From assembly GCA_963824475.1 (NCBI GenBank), contig CAWGPR010000003.1:496001-560000 (forward strand): 64,000 nt of DNA. Reading direction: 5' to 3'. Source of the stretch: Roseiarcus sp963824475. Its GTDB lineage: Bacteria > Pseudomonadota > Alphaproteobacteria > Rhizobiales > Beijerinckiaceae. This document shows, piece after piece, positions 17,474-25,904 of this stretch. Numbering within the stretch: the first letter of the stretch is position 1; the number at the start of each line of letters is the position of its first letter. The position numbers and the translations under genes are program-made. The notes under the pieces were generated by a model that did not search any database, was not told the origin of the DNA, and saw nothing but the letters and a program-made list of their open reading frames with translations.

Positions 17474-18799
17474 TTGGGCGACCTATCAACTCCGGACAGC
17501 GTTCAGAAACTGCAGACGGCGTTGCACGCGAAAGCGAAGGCAGAACCCGGCTATCGCTTCTATGCCCTCTACGACAAGATCAGCCGCGAGGACATTCTGG
17601 CGCATGCCTATGCCCAGTGCCGCTCCAACAAGGGCGCGCCGGGCGTGGACCGTCAGGACTTCGAGGCCGTCGAGGCGTATGGGGTCGAGCGATGGCTGGG
17701 CGAACTGGCGCTCGCGCTCAGGCAGGAGACTTACCGACCGGATCCAATCAGACGCGTGTACATACCGAAGGCCAACGGCAAACTCAGGCCGCTGGGCATC
17801 TCAACCTTGCGGGATCGGGTCTGCATGACAGTAGCGATGCTGGTGCTGGAGCCGATCTTCGAAGCCGACCTCCCATCGGAACTCTACGGCTACCGTCCCG
17901 GGCGAAACGCCCAACAGGCGGTGATCGAGGTGGAAGAGCTGCTGTTTCGCGGCCATCCGGAAGTTGTGGACGCCGACCTCGCGGACTACTTCGGGAGCAT
18001 TCCCCATGCCGAGCTTTTGAAGTCGGTATCGCGCCGGATCGTTGATCGGCGCGTGCTGCATCTGATCAGGATGTGGCTGGACTGCCCGGTGGAAGAAACC
18101 GACAATCGCGGTCGGAAGACACGCACGACCGAGGCGCGGGACAGGCGGCGCGGCATCCCGCAGGGCTCACCCATCTCACCGCTGCTGGCTAATATTTACA
18201 TGCGCCGGTTCGTGCTGGGATGGAAGATGTTCGGGCTCGAGCGAACCCTCGGCACGCGGCTCGTGACCTACGCCGACGACCTCGTGATCCTGTGCAGAAG
18301 GGGCAAAGGCGAAGAAGCCTTGGAACGACTGCGGGAGATCATGGGCAAGCTGAGGCTGACGGTGAACGAGGAAAAGACGCGCGTCTGCAAAGTGCCGGAG
18401 AGTGAGTTCGACTTTCTGGGGTACACGTTCGGGCGGATGTATTCGGCGAGGACCGGCCAAGCCCGTATCGGCTACCGGCCATCAAAGAAGAGCATTCAGC
18501 GCGCGGTCGAGAAAATCCACGCGCTGACCGAGCGATCGTGCACATGGCAAGAGACCACGACGCTGGTGGGCAAAGTGAACCGCATGCTGCGCGGATGGGC
18601 GAACTACTTTTCGGTAGGCGCTTTCAGCAAGGCGTATCGGGCGCTTGACGCCTACGCGGCGGCGCGGGTGCGCCGGTGGTTGCGCCTCAAGCACAAAGTC
18701 AGGCGGGGCGGGAGCTATCCACTCTCGCACCTCTACGGGCACTTCGGGCTCGTACGCCTGAGTCGGCTTGGGCACGACGTGCCGTGGACGAAGGCGTGA
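17474..18799 (+). CDS. ltrA: Group II intron-encoded reverse transcriptase/maturase 2
   Basis: This 441-residue reverse transcriptase/maturase has YADD in VTYADDLVILC near residue 265, the RT element GIPQGSPISPLLANIYM near 235 and a domain X core VNRMLRGWANYFSVG near 370. No HNH endonuclease is visible. The open frame starts at TTG 17474 (GDLSTPDSVQKLQTALHAKA); the opening matches related maturases, so the rare start is credible. It belongs to a different subgroup from maturase 1, judging by the NKGAPGVDRQDFE and RPGRNAQQA variants. Its own intron RNA is split by intron 3, so it can probably act only if intron 3 is removed first. Confidence 0.9.
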   Translation: MGDLSTPDSVQKLQTALHAKAKAEPGYRFYALYDKISREDILAHAYAQCRSNKGAPGVDRQDFEAVEAYGVERWLGELALALRQETYRPDPIRRVYIPKANGKLRPLGISTLRDRVCMTVAMLVLEPIFEADLPSELYGYRPGRNAQQAVIEVEELLFRGHPEVVDADLADYFGSIPHAELLKSVSRRIVDRRVLHLIRMWLDCPVEETDNRGRKTRTTEARDRRRGIPQGSPISPLLANIYMRRFVLGWKMFGLERTLGTRLVTYADDLVILCRRGKGEEALERLREIMGKLRLTVNEEKTRVCKVPESEFDFLGYTFGRMYSARTGQARIGYRPSKKSIQRAVEKIHALTERSCTWQETTTLVGKVNRMLRGWANYFSVGAFSKAYRALDAYAAARVRRWLRLKHKVRRGGSYPLSHLYGHFGLVRLSRLGHDVPWTKA

Positions 18800-18843
18800 G
18801 GTCTTGTCCGAGAGCCGGATGCAGGAAACCTGCCTGTCCGGTT

Positions 18844-20844
18844 GTGTGTCCAGCGAAGGCTGGCATGTTCAGCAGGAGAAAGGCCTGCCGGGGCAAGAGT
18901 CAGAAGCCCCGTAGTTTGGATAGCAGGGTGGCGGGAAACCAAGACTCTGAAGCCTATCGACAACGTCTCCCTCGGGGAGACGACGAGCCGCCGGGCCGTA
19001 ATGAAAGTAAACGCGAATGTGGCCTCGAAAATGCGTAGCCCCGAAGGCCGAGCCCGCAACTGGAGGGCGAAGGCAGCATGGGGAGCCGAAATCTGACCGA
19101 AGCGGCTCCTTCACTTCGGCGGGGTGGAAGCGACAGCACGGTGGCAAGGACATGCCGAGCAACTGGAGAAGCCCTCCTCGTCCCGGCGCGAAATCGCCGG
19201 AGCAGGGTCGATCGTATAACCGGCTCAACCGGGAAGTCGATCGAAGGCGAGAGGGTGACGGATGGGTTCGCAGTAGCGGTGAGGCGGGGTAACGCCCGTG
19301 GAGCGAAGGAGCCCTGCTGTTTGTAAAGTCTCCGATCACAAGGAAGGCAAGGACGAGATGACAAAGGCGTCCATCGATTTGCAGGACCTGAGGCGGAGAA
19401 TATACGTCAAGGCGAAGGCTGAGACGTCCTGGAAGTTCTGGGGATTGTACGTCCATGTCTGCAAGCTGGAAACGCTACGCGAGGCGTATGCGCTGGCCAA
19501 AAGGAACGATGGGGCTCCGGGAAGTGACGGGGTGACCTTCGAGGCTATCGAAGCGCAGGGCGTAGAGGCTTTCCTTGAGCAGATCGCGGACGAACTGGTC
19601 GGGCGCTCCTATGCGCCGTTGCCGGCCCGGAGGCAGGAAATCCCGAAGGATGGCGGCAAGGTCCGCGTCCTTTCTATTCCTGCGATCCGCGACCGCGTGG
19701 CGCAGGGTGCGCTCAAGCTCATATTGGAACCGATCTTCGAGGCGGACTTCCAATCGGGGTCGTTCGGATACCGACCGCAACGGACAGCTCATGAAGCGGT
19801 GGACCGCGTGGCGCGAGCGATCGTTCAGCACAAGACGCGCGTCATCGACATCGACTTGCGCAGCTATTTCGACAATGTCCGGCATGATCGGCTGTTGGCG
19901 AAAGTAGCCCAGCGCGTGGACGATGCCGACGTCATGCATCTGCTGAAGATCATGCTCAAAGCCAGCGGGAAACAAGGCGTTCCGCAGGGTGGGGTGATCT
20001 CGCCGCTGCTCAGCAACATCTACCTCACCGAGGTTGACAGGATGCTGGAGCGGGCGAGGGAGGCCACGCGCTACGGCAAGTACACCTCCGTCGAATACGC
20101 GAGATTCGCTGACGACCTGGTGATCTTGATCGACGCCCACCAGCGACATGACTGGCTGATGGCGGCGGTGGAGAAACGGCTGCGCGAGGAACTGGCCGAG
20201 CTGCAGGTCGAAATCAACGAAGAAAAGAGTCGAATCGTGGACCTCCGCCGAGGCGAGAGCTTCGGCTTTCTGGGGTTCGACTTCCGCCGAGTGCGTAGTC
20301 TGCGGGGCGTATGGCGCGCCCACTACACGCCCAAGCTCAAAAAGCGGACGGCGCTGCTACGCAAGCTCAAGGATGTGTTCCGCCGCCACCAATCGCAACC
20401 GGTTGATCGGGTCGTGAAGTTGATCAACCCGGTGCTGCGCGGTTGGGTGAACTACTTTGCGGTGGGACACGCCAGCGAGTGCTTCGGCTTCGTGAAAGAC
20501 TGGGTGGAGAAGAAGATCCGGCGCCATATGCTGCGAGCCCGGAACCGACAGGGCTTCGGCTGGGCGCGGTGGAGTAGGGGATGGCTGTATCAGACTCTGA
20601 AGCTGTTCGATGGCTACCGAGTGGTTCGACCAGCGCCGAAAGCCGCTCCGGCAGGATAGGCCCCATAATCCTTGAGGCGAAGCAAACAGGAGAGCGCAGT
20701 GCGGGAAATCCGCATGCTGCGTTCGACGAGGCGGGGGCTGGAAACGTGGCACGGCCGAGATGGTGTGACACTCGCAGACGAAAGAGCGAGCCAACAGGGA
20801 ATACAAACTTCGGCCTAAACCGGCGCGTCAGTCCTCGACCCTAC
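18844..20844 (+). mobile_element. Group II intron 3, nested within domain V of intron 2
   Basis: The intron starts with the consensus GTGTG at 18844, directly after the CCGGTT of intron 2 domain V. It ends at CCCTAC (20844), about 2.0 kb. Its own domain V is the full 34 bases at 20692..20725 (GAGCGCAGTGC to GCTGCGTTCG). Domain VI pairs CGGGGGCTG with CAGTCCTCG and leaves an unpaired A seven bases from the 3' end, as in intron 2. Two AACCGG stretches at 19218 and 19227 could serve as the exon-binding site EBS1 for the CCGGTT target. Splicing it out restores GGTT-CG and a 34-base domain V in intron 2. Confidence 0.7.
19358..20659 (+). CDS. ltrA: Group II intron-encoded reverse transcriptase/maturase 3 (FADD variant)
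   Basis: This 433-residue reverse transcriptase/maturase has the RT element QGVPQGGVISPLLSNIYL near residue 215, a catalytic box reading FADD (YARFADDLVIL, near 248) instead of YADD, and a domain X core with INPVLRGWVNYFAVG near 360. The two catalytic Asp are kept; Tyr to Phe is tolerated in some retroelements. No HNH endonuclease is visible. ATG 19358 is preferred; the frame is open back to a GTG at 19298. Its closest relative in the window is maturase 2, but the two differ throughout, so intron 3 is not a simple copy of intron 2. Confidence 0.88.
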   Translation: MTKASIDLQDLRRRIYVKAKAETSWKFWGLYVHVCKLETLREAYALAKRNDGAPGSDGVTFEAIEAQGVEAFLEQIADELVGRSYAPLPARRQEIPKDGGKVRVLSIPAIRDRVAQGALKLILEPIFEADFQSGSFGYRPQRTAHEAVDRVARAIVQHKTRVIDIDLRSYFDNVRHDRLLAKVAQRVDDADVMHLLKIMLKASGKQGVPQGGVISPLLSNIYLTEVDRMLERAREATRYGKYTSVEYARFADDLVILIDAHQRHDWLMAAVEKRLREELAELQVEINEEKSRIVDLRRGESFGFLGFDFRRVRSLRGVWRAHYTPKLKKRTALLRKLKDVFRRHQSQPVDRVVKLINPVLRGWVNYFAVGHASECFGFVKDWVEKKIRRHMLRARNRQGFGWARWSRGWLYQTLKLFDGYRVVRPAPKAAPAG

Positions 20845-20960
20845 CGATGAGGGGAGTGTGGAAACGGAGCCATGGCTGAGCCACTAAGGCACCGCCAGAC
20901 GAAAGGGGCGGCAAACAGACATGCTCAACCTAAAGCCACCGCGCCACACTTCTACTCTAC
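20845..20960 (+). ncRNA. Displaced 3' end of intron 2: last bases of domain V plus domain VI
   Basis: CG completes the UUCG end of domain V. GAGGGGAGTGTGG and CCACACTTCTACTC then form a long stem with one bulged A (20954) on the 3' side. Inside is a second hairpin, CCGCC/GGGCGG around 20890. The bulged A lies seven bases from the proposed 3' splice site, the expected place of the branch-point nucleotide. Confidence 0.6.
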
Positions 20961-21119
20961 GCATTTGGCACGTTTTTGGAGCGAGGCCACGTCGCCTATC
21001 GACATTGAGTGGCCATTGCAAATCGCGACCTTCGGCGTCGCGGTTGGGCAAAATCTGCCATTTGACCGACAAAACGAAGCACGCGGGCATTGCGTCCGAG
21101 GCGTGGCCGGTGTTACCTG
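20961..21119. other. Unassigned stretch between the introns and IS relics
   Basis: No convincing gene was found. If introns 1 and 2 are removed, 15011..15066, 17147..17174 and this stretch join into a continuous open frame of about 44 codons ending at a TGA after 21000. In GC-rich DNA such an open frame can arise by chance and its product was not recognised. Confidence 0.3.
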
Positions 21120-21430
21120 ATGTTGGACGCAAAGACGGCCGCCCGGCTCGCACTCGTCGCGAAGCCGGCGCGCAGGCTGTGGCCTGAATATCGAACGGCT
21201 GTTCGTCGAGGAGCGGCGAAGGCTGAAGGTCATTCCCAATGGCTTCGGCGAGAAGCCGGCGTTCAAGCTCATGTTCGCCAGCGCTCATCCGAGCCGCTGA
21301 GCGCTGGCGGGCCCTGCGATTGACCGAGTTCGAACTTGCGCCAGATCGCCGCCGTCAGAAAGGACCTCGACCACGAATATCACACTTCAACCACGCCGCT
21401 GGCAAAGGTCAGCCCAGCCCCGCGTTTCCA
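21120..21430 (+). pseudogene. IS256 (Mutator)-family transposase C-terminal relic
   Basis: Pieces of an IS256-family transposase end are spread over the three forward frames. One reads NIERLFVEERRRLKVIPNGF and EKPAFKLMFAS, the next frame IRAAERWRALRLTEFEL, and the last QIAAVRKDLDHEY. In this order they match the conserved tail of rhizobial IS256 transposases, so at least two frameshifts have occurred. The catalytic DDE part is missing. The relic abuts an IS5-type relic, which points to layered insertions. Confidence 0.65.
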
Positions 21431-21444
21431 GCAAGCCCAGGCCT

Positions 21445-21574
21445 TGACCAGATCGAGCGCATGTTCGCAAGACTCAAGGTTTTCCGCCGGGTGGCGGCAC
21501 GTTATGACAAGCTCGCCAACAGCTTCCTCGCTGGCGTCCTCATCGCCGCAATCGTAAACTGGTGGCTCAATTGA
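21445..21574 (+). pseudogene. IS5-family transposase C-terminal relic
   Basis: About 43 codons read DQIERMFARLKVFRRVAARY and then DKLANSFLAGVLIAAIVNWWLN before a stop. This is the conserved tail of IS5/IS427-group transposases, including the late Glu and the YDKLA block. Everything before it is lost. The relic lies against the 3' end of the FkbM gene on the opposite strand and probably caused its truncation. Confidence 0.7.
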
Positions 21575-21589
21575 GTCCGAACCCCAGCT

Positions 21590-22447
21590 AGCTGAGCTAG
21601 GCCGCTCAGACCGATGAAAATTTCGCCAGCACCTGCGGGAGAGCCGAACTCGTGCAGCGCATAGGCGTTCAATGCGCTCCCGGAAAGCGGGGTAAGTTTA
21701 ACGCCATCGAAGAGATAAAATCTATAGCCATAGCCCTCAAGCACTTCTCGAATCCCTTCGCTTTTATCGGTGTTATCGCGCACGTCGAAAACTTCGATGA
21801 TCACGACCGAAGGCCGCCGTTGATCGTTAAAAATTTCGCGTGCTCCTCTCAATACGCTGAGTTCCGCCCCCTCCACATCCACTTTCAGAACATCGATTTT
21901 CGCATCGCCGGGAATCAGATAGTCCAGCGTGTCGGACGGAAGCGTCGCGGAAAGCTTCTCGCCTCGGTCAACGATTGAGCTTTTGGCGCTGTCCCTATGC
22001 TTGTAGAATGACAGAGTTCCGACGTGATCGGAGACACAAGTTTGCCTCGCGACAATGTTGCGCAAGCCATTCGAACTCAATATTCTCGGCCAAAAGGCGA
22101 TAGGTGTCTGGATCAGCCTCAAAGGCGAAAACAGAACCGGTCCCGTCGACCAGTCGGGCCGCGTTCATGGTATGCGAGCCAATGTTCGCTCCAACATCAA
22201 CAAAGACCATTCCTTCTTTCAGATAGGTTTTCAGGAAGTCGAAAATGGTGTCGAATTTCGTCCCGAAATAACAAATCAGGCGGCCGTTTCCGTCGATTGG
22301 TCGGGCGGTGAGCTTGAGCCCATCGAGCTCCAGCGACATATTCCGGGAAAGGAATTTGTGGATCTCCCAAGACAGCACCCCGCTCGACACTCGGACGGGA
22401 TGTTTTCGGAACTCCGGATGGGACAACAGCCAACCTAATCGCGACAT
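21590..22447 (-). pseudogene. FkbM-family methyltransferase, frameshifted and 3'-truncated
   Basis: The N-terminal frame (22447 to about 22072) carries the SAM-binding motif FVDVGANIGSHT and the VFAFEADPDTYRLL motif. The second frame continues with NIVARQTCVSDHVGTLSFYK, the IDVLKVDVEGAELSVLRGA block and the C-terminal domain. They join if one base is removed near 22071 (TTCGAATGG). The frame then runs into the IS5 relic after EIFIGLSG, so the true end is probably lost too. FkbM proteins O-methylate sugars of polysaccharides or other glycans. The piece is AT-richer than its neighbours, suggesting transfer. It is inactive unless the frameshift is a sequencing error. Confidence 0.75.
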
Positions 22448-22496
22448 TGGGCAATCCTAAAGTGTTCTTGATCGGCGCGCGTCCGCCGCCAGTCGG

Positions 22497-23252
22497 TCAA
22501 TCGCTGAGCTGAACGTTCAACCGCGCGAGAAATTCCGAGAGATCGTCGGTCACGAAATCGGCGACGTCCGCTGCATCCGAGATCGCTTGGTCATGCGGCT
22601 CGCGGTGATCCAAGCGTCCGGCTTTGGTGGTCACCAGGGTCGTCGTCATGCCCTTCGCCTTCGGCACCGCCAGGTTTCTCGCCACGTCCTCGAACATCGC
22701 CGCTGCTAGAGGGTCGACCTCGCATCGCTCGAAAAAGATGTCGTAGGCGCCCTCCGCAGGCTTTGGCGTGAGGCCGGCCGCGACGATGTCGAAGGCCTCC
22801 TCAAACAGCCCATCGAGGCCGAGCTGCCTCGCGGTGAGGATCGCATGGCTTCGCGACCCGTTGGTGAAGATCAGCTTGCGCCCCGGCAATCTCCCGATTT
22901 CGCGCGCAAGCAGCGGGTCAGGCTGAAGGCTTGAGCGGTCGATATCATGCACGAACTCCAGAAACCGCTCGGTCAGGTCGAGGTGCTCCTGCACCAGCCC
23001 GCATAACGTCGTGCCGTGACGCGAATAATAATGCTTGTGCAGCGCGCGGGCCGACTGACAGTCGATGCCGAACAGCTCGACCAGGAACAGCGTGATTCGC
23101 TCGTCGATCCTCGGCCAAATTCCGCTGTCCGGAGGGTACAGGGTGTTATCGAGATCGAAGACCCAGGTCGTGACGTGGCCAAACCGCGCCCGCAACGTCT
23201 CATCGGACGGCAGACGGAACGCCGCCGGCGGAATCAAAGGCGCCATGGACAT
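22497..23252 (-). CDS. HAD-family hydrolase, pyrimidine 5'-nucleotidase (SDT1) type
   Basis: This 251-residue soluble phosphatase has the four HAD motifs: nucleophile DLDNT in WVFDLDNTLYP near residue 33, Ser/Thr in IFTNGSRSHA near 130, Lys in TPKPAEGAYD near 165 and the acidic MFEDVARN near 190. The helical cap lies between motifs I and II, as in SDT1/PHM8-like pyrimidine nucleotidases. A second in-frame ATG at 23246 is an alternative start. It would dephosphorylate nucleoside monophosphates or related metabolites. It sits alone between the mobile island and mutY. Confidence 0.85.
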   Translation of the reverse strand: MSMAPLIPPAAFRLPSDETLRARFGHVTTWVFDLDNTLYPPDSGIWPRIDERITLFLVELFGIDCQSARALHKHYYSRHGTTLCGLVQEHLDLTERFLEFVHDIDRSSLQPDPLLAREIGRLPGRKLIFTNGSRSHAILTARQLGLDGLFEEAFDIVAAGLTPKPAEGAYDIFFERCEVDPLAAAMFEDVARNLAVPKAKGMTTTLVTTKAGRLDHREPHDQAISDAADVADFVTDDLSEFLARLNVQLSD

Positions 23253-23355
23253 ACACTGATTTTAGGTGGCAAATTTAGGCTCCGTCGGGGCTGAAGGTCT
23301 CGGCAAGATTAGCGGCGACGCCTTGAGCTTTCCATAACAATCGGTTGGCGCCCCA

Positions 23356-24432
23356 TCAGGTTCGGGCGAGCGCGTGCTCGACCGCTTTCCGCATCATGCT
23401 TGAGAAACCCGCCGCGCCGACCGCGTCAGGTTTGACCCAAAAACAGTCGGCCGGGGCGCCGCCTTCAAACTCCGCGGCGTAGACCGTCAGCCTCAACGCG
23501 AAATGAGTGAAGACCTGCTCGACTTCGCCCGGCAGCCGCCGCCATCGCGCGGCGACCGGAGCAGCGCCAGCAAGTCCGCTGTCAGCGCCTTTGCCCGTCC
23601 ACGGCGTGCCCGGCAGCTCAATGGTCGAGGCGAGAAGGCCATGAGGCGGGCGGCGGCGAGCGAGAAAGGCGCCGTCGGAACGGCGGGCGAAAAACACCGC
23701 GCCCTGCCGGCTCGGTCTCGCCTTCGCCTCCGTGCGCCGGGGATAGGCTTCGGGGGTCCCGGTGCGGAACGCCGCGCAATCCGGCGCGAGCGGGCAGGCG
23801 CCGCAATCGGGATTGCGCGGGCGGCAGAGGATCGCGCCGATGTCCATCAGCGCCTGAGCGAAATCACCGGCCCTATCGCGCGGCGCCAGCGCTTGCGCCG
23901 CCGATGCGATTTCGCTTCGCGCCCGAGCGATCGGCTCTTCCAGGGCGAGGAGCCGCGCCAGAACGCGGGCGATATTGCCGTCGACCGGCGCGGTCTGGCG
24001 GCCGAAGGCGATCGCCGCGATCGCCGCGGCGGTATAGGGGCCAACGCCCGGAAGCGCGCGTAAACCCGCCTCCTCGCTCGGAAACCGTCCGCCTCGCCGG
24101 GCTATCTCCTTGGCGCAGGCGTGCAGGTTCCGCGCTCGCGAGTAGTAGCCGAGACCGGCGAAAGCGCTCATTACGTCTTCGACCGGAGCGGCGGCCAGAT
24201 CCTCGACCCGCGGCCATTTGGCGATGAAGGCCTGATAATAGGGCGTCGCCGCCTGGGCGGTCGTCTGCTGCAGCAGCACCTCGGAGAGCCAGACCCGATA
24301 AGCGTCGGGCGTTTCCCCGGGCGCAGCGCGCCACGGGAGCGCGCGGCGGCAGGGATCCCACCAGTGAAGCGTACTACCGACGATCGCCTTTCGCTTTGCC
24401 TCGGACCCGAGCGCGCTTACATTGGCGCTCAT
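23356..24432 (-). CDS. mutY: A/G-specific adenine glycosylase
   Basis: This 358-residue DNA repair enzyme removes adenine mispaired with 8-oxoguanine. It has the catalytic Glu in WLSEVLLQQT (residue 51), a helix-hairpin-helix ALPGVGPYTAAAI followed by the catalytic Asp in PVDGNIARVLARL, and an iron-sulfur loop with four cysteines spaced C-x6-C-x2-C-x5-C (CRPRNPDCGACPLAPDC). A C-terminal NUDIX-like domain is present with WRRLPGEVEQVFTHF. The frame is open far upstream to 25056, but that part overlaps the divergent DUF721 gene. ATG 24432 gives the normal length and N-terminus. Confidence 0.93.
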   Translation of the reverse strand: MSANVSALGSEAKRKAIVGSTLHWWDPCRRALPWRAAPGETPDAYRVWLSEVLLQQTTAQAATPYYQAFIAKWPRVEDLAAAPVEDVMSAFAGLGYYSRARNLHACAKEIARRGGRFPSEEAGLRALPGVGPYTAAAIAAIAFGRQTAPVDGNIARVLARLLALEEPIARARSEIASAAQALAPRDRAGDFAQALMDIGAILCRPRNPDCGACPLAPDCAAFRTGTPEAYPRRTEAKARPSRQGAVFFARRSDGAFLARRRPPHGLLASTIELPGTPWTGKGADSGLAGAAPVAARWRRLPGEVEQVFTHFALRLTVYAAEFEGGAPADCFWVKPDAVGAAGFSSMMRKAVEHALART

Positions 24433-24477
24433 GTGGTTGGCCTCATGCCTCAGACTCTCACCTTCCGTGCCGCAGCG

Positions 24478-25020
24478 ATGATGAAGCCCGGACGCGGCGG
24501 CGCCAAGCGCTTGGCTGAATTCACTTCCGGACTGATTGCCGAGGCGCTGGCCGCGCGCGGCTTGGGCGAGGCGAGCCTGATCGCCGACTGGCCAGCCATT
24601 GTCGGTGAAGCGCTTGCGCGTCACGCGCGGCCGATCGAGTTGCAATGGCCGCCTCGGGCCGCGAAACGCGATCCCGACGCGCCGGCCGCTCCTGCGACCC
24701 TGGTGCTGAGGGTCGAAAGCGCCTTTGCGCTCGAGGCGCAGCACAGCGCGTCGGTGATCGTGGCCCGGGTGAACGCGCATCTCGGCTGGCGATGCGTCGA
24801 CAAGATCGCCTTCCGGCAAGGCCCGCTGCCTCCGCTCAAGGACAAGCGCCACGCGGCGCCAGCCCCCTCCGATGCGGCGGAAGCGGCGGCGCGCGCCGCT
24901 GCCGCTCGAATTGAGGATGACGGCTTGCGCGACGCCGTCGCGCGGCTCGGCGCGCGGGCGATCGACAGCTCGGCGCGCGTGCGCCGGGCGGCGGGCGCCC
25001 CAACCGCGAAGGGAGATTAG
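24478..25020 (+). CDS. DUF721 (DciA-like) protein
   Basis: This 180-residue protein carries a DUF721/DciA domain: FTSGLIAEALAARGLGEASL, then WPAIVGEALARHARPIEL and LVLRVESAFALEAQHSASVIVARVNAHLGW. DciA proteins load the replicative helicase in bacteria lacking DnaC, though not every DUF721 protein does so. An Ala-rich, charged tail follows. Start ATG 24478 leaves about 45 bases to the divergent mutY start; ATG 24445 is in frame but would leave only 12 bases. It is followed two bases later by dapF on the same strand. Confidence 0.8.
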   Translation: MMKPGRGGAKRLAEFTSGLIAEALAARGLGEASLIADWPAIVGEALARHARPIELQWPPRAAKRDPDAPAAPATLVLRVESAFALEAQHSASVIVARVNAHLGWRCVDKIAFRQGPLPPLKDKRHAAPAPSDAAEAAARAAAARIEDDGLRDAVARLGARAIDSSARVRRAAGAPTAKGD

Positions 25021-25022
25021 GC

Positions 25023-25904
25023 TTGATCTCCCGCCATCCGCTCGCCGAGCGCACAATCGTGCGCATGAACGGGGCGGGCAACGCCATCCTGGTGCTCGAC
25101 CTGCGCGGTTCGCTCGACCGACCAGCGCCGGAGGACGCGCGCGCCATCCATCGCGCGCCGGGCCTCAGCTACGACCAAATGATGGTCATGGGCGATCCGA
25201 GAACTCCGGGAACCGCGGCCGACGTGCTCATCTACAACAATGACGGCACGCTCGCGGGCGCGTGCGGCAACGGGACGCGCTGCGTCGCCGATCGATTGTG
25301 CCGCGAGCTCGGCGTCGACGCGGTCAAAATCGAGACCGAGGCCGGCGTGATCGCTTGCGAGCGGCTCGGACCTTGGTCCTACCGCGTCGACATGGGCGCG
25401 CCGCGCCTCGAATGGAAGGACATTCCGCTGCGCCGCGCGGTTGCCGACACGCGCCGCGTGAACCTGTGGCCCGATGGCGAAGGTCCGGCGGATCTGGGGC
25501 CTGCGTCCGTGGTCAACATGGGCAACCCGCACGCGGTGTTCTTCGTCCCCGACCTTAAGCGCATCGACGCCGCGAAGCTCGGCCCGAGGATCGAGGTTCA
25601 TCCGATGTTCCCGGAAAAGGCCAATGTCACGTTCGCCGAGGTCCTTGCCCGTGACGACGTGAGGGCGCGCGTGTGGGAGCGCGGAGTTGGCCTCACGCTC
25701 GCCTGCGGCTCGGCCGCCTGCGCGACTTTGGTCGCGGCGGCGCGCCTCGGCCTCATGGAGCGCAAGGGAACGGTGCGTCTGCCGGGCGGCGACCTCATCA
25801 TCGAGTGGCGCGATTCGGACGACCATGTGCTGATGACCGGCCCGGTCGAATACGAAGGCGCGTTCCTTCTCGACGACGCATTGTTTGAAGCCGCGGCGCC
25901 GTGA
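25023..25904 (+). CDS. dapF: Diaminopimelate epimerase
   Basis: This 293-residue cytoplasmic enzyme converts LL- to meso-diaminopimelate for lysine and peptidoglycan synthesis without a cofactor. Both catalytic cysteines are visible in their family settings, GACGNGTRCVAD near residue 80 and LACGSAACATLV near 225. The start follows the DUF721 stop by two bases, and its stop overlaps the GTG of the next gene, so the three form an operon. The MNGAGNAILVLDLRG opening varies the usual MxGxGNDF motif (Ala-Ile in place of Asp-Phe). Confidence 0.93.
   Translation: MISRHPLAERTIVRMNGAGNAILVLDLRGSLDRPAPEDARAIHRAPGLSYDQMMVMGDPRTPGTAADVLIYNNDGTLAGACGNGTRCVADRLCRELGVDAVKIETEAGVIACERLGPWSYRVDMGAPRLEWKDIPLRRAVADTRRVNLWPDGEGPADLGPASVVNMGNPHAVFFVPDLKRIDAAKLGPRIEVHPMFPEKANVTFAEVLARDDVRARVWERGVGLTLACGSAACATLVAAARLGLMERKGTVRLPGGDLIIEWRDSDDHVLMTGPVEYEGAFLLDDALFEAAAP

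Larger units (their letters stand above)
17175..20960 (+). mobile_element. Group II intron 2, interrupted in domain V by intron 3
   Basis: The 5' end is probably GTGCAG at 17175, a small deviation from GUGYG and the least certain boundary. It lies 28 bases after intron 1. The protein occupies 17474..18799. Domain V starts at 18812 (GAGCCGGATGC) but stops after 32 bases at CCGGTT (18843). The missing CG and a good domain VI appear only at 20845..20960, after intron 3. In that domain VI, GAGGGGAGTGTGG (20849..20861) pairs with CCACACTTCT and CTC, leaving A20954 bulged. The 3' end is then CTCTAC at 20960. Without intron 3 the element is about 1.8 kb. Confidence 0.65.

Noticed and set aside
24433..25056. 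N-terminal extension of MutY up to 25056
   Set aside because: The extension lies antisense to the DUF721 gene and lacks family similarity; ATG 24432 gives the normal MutY length.
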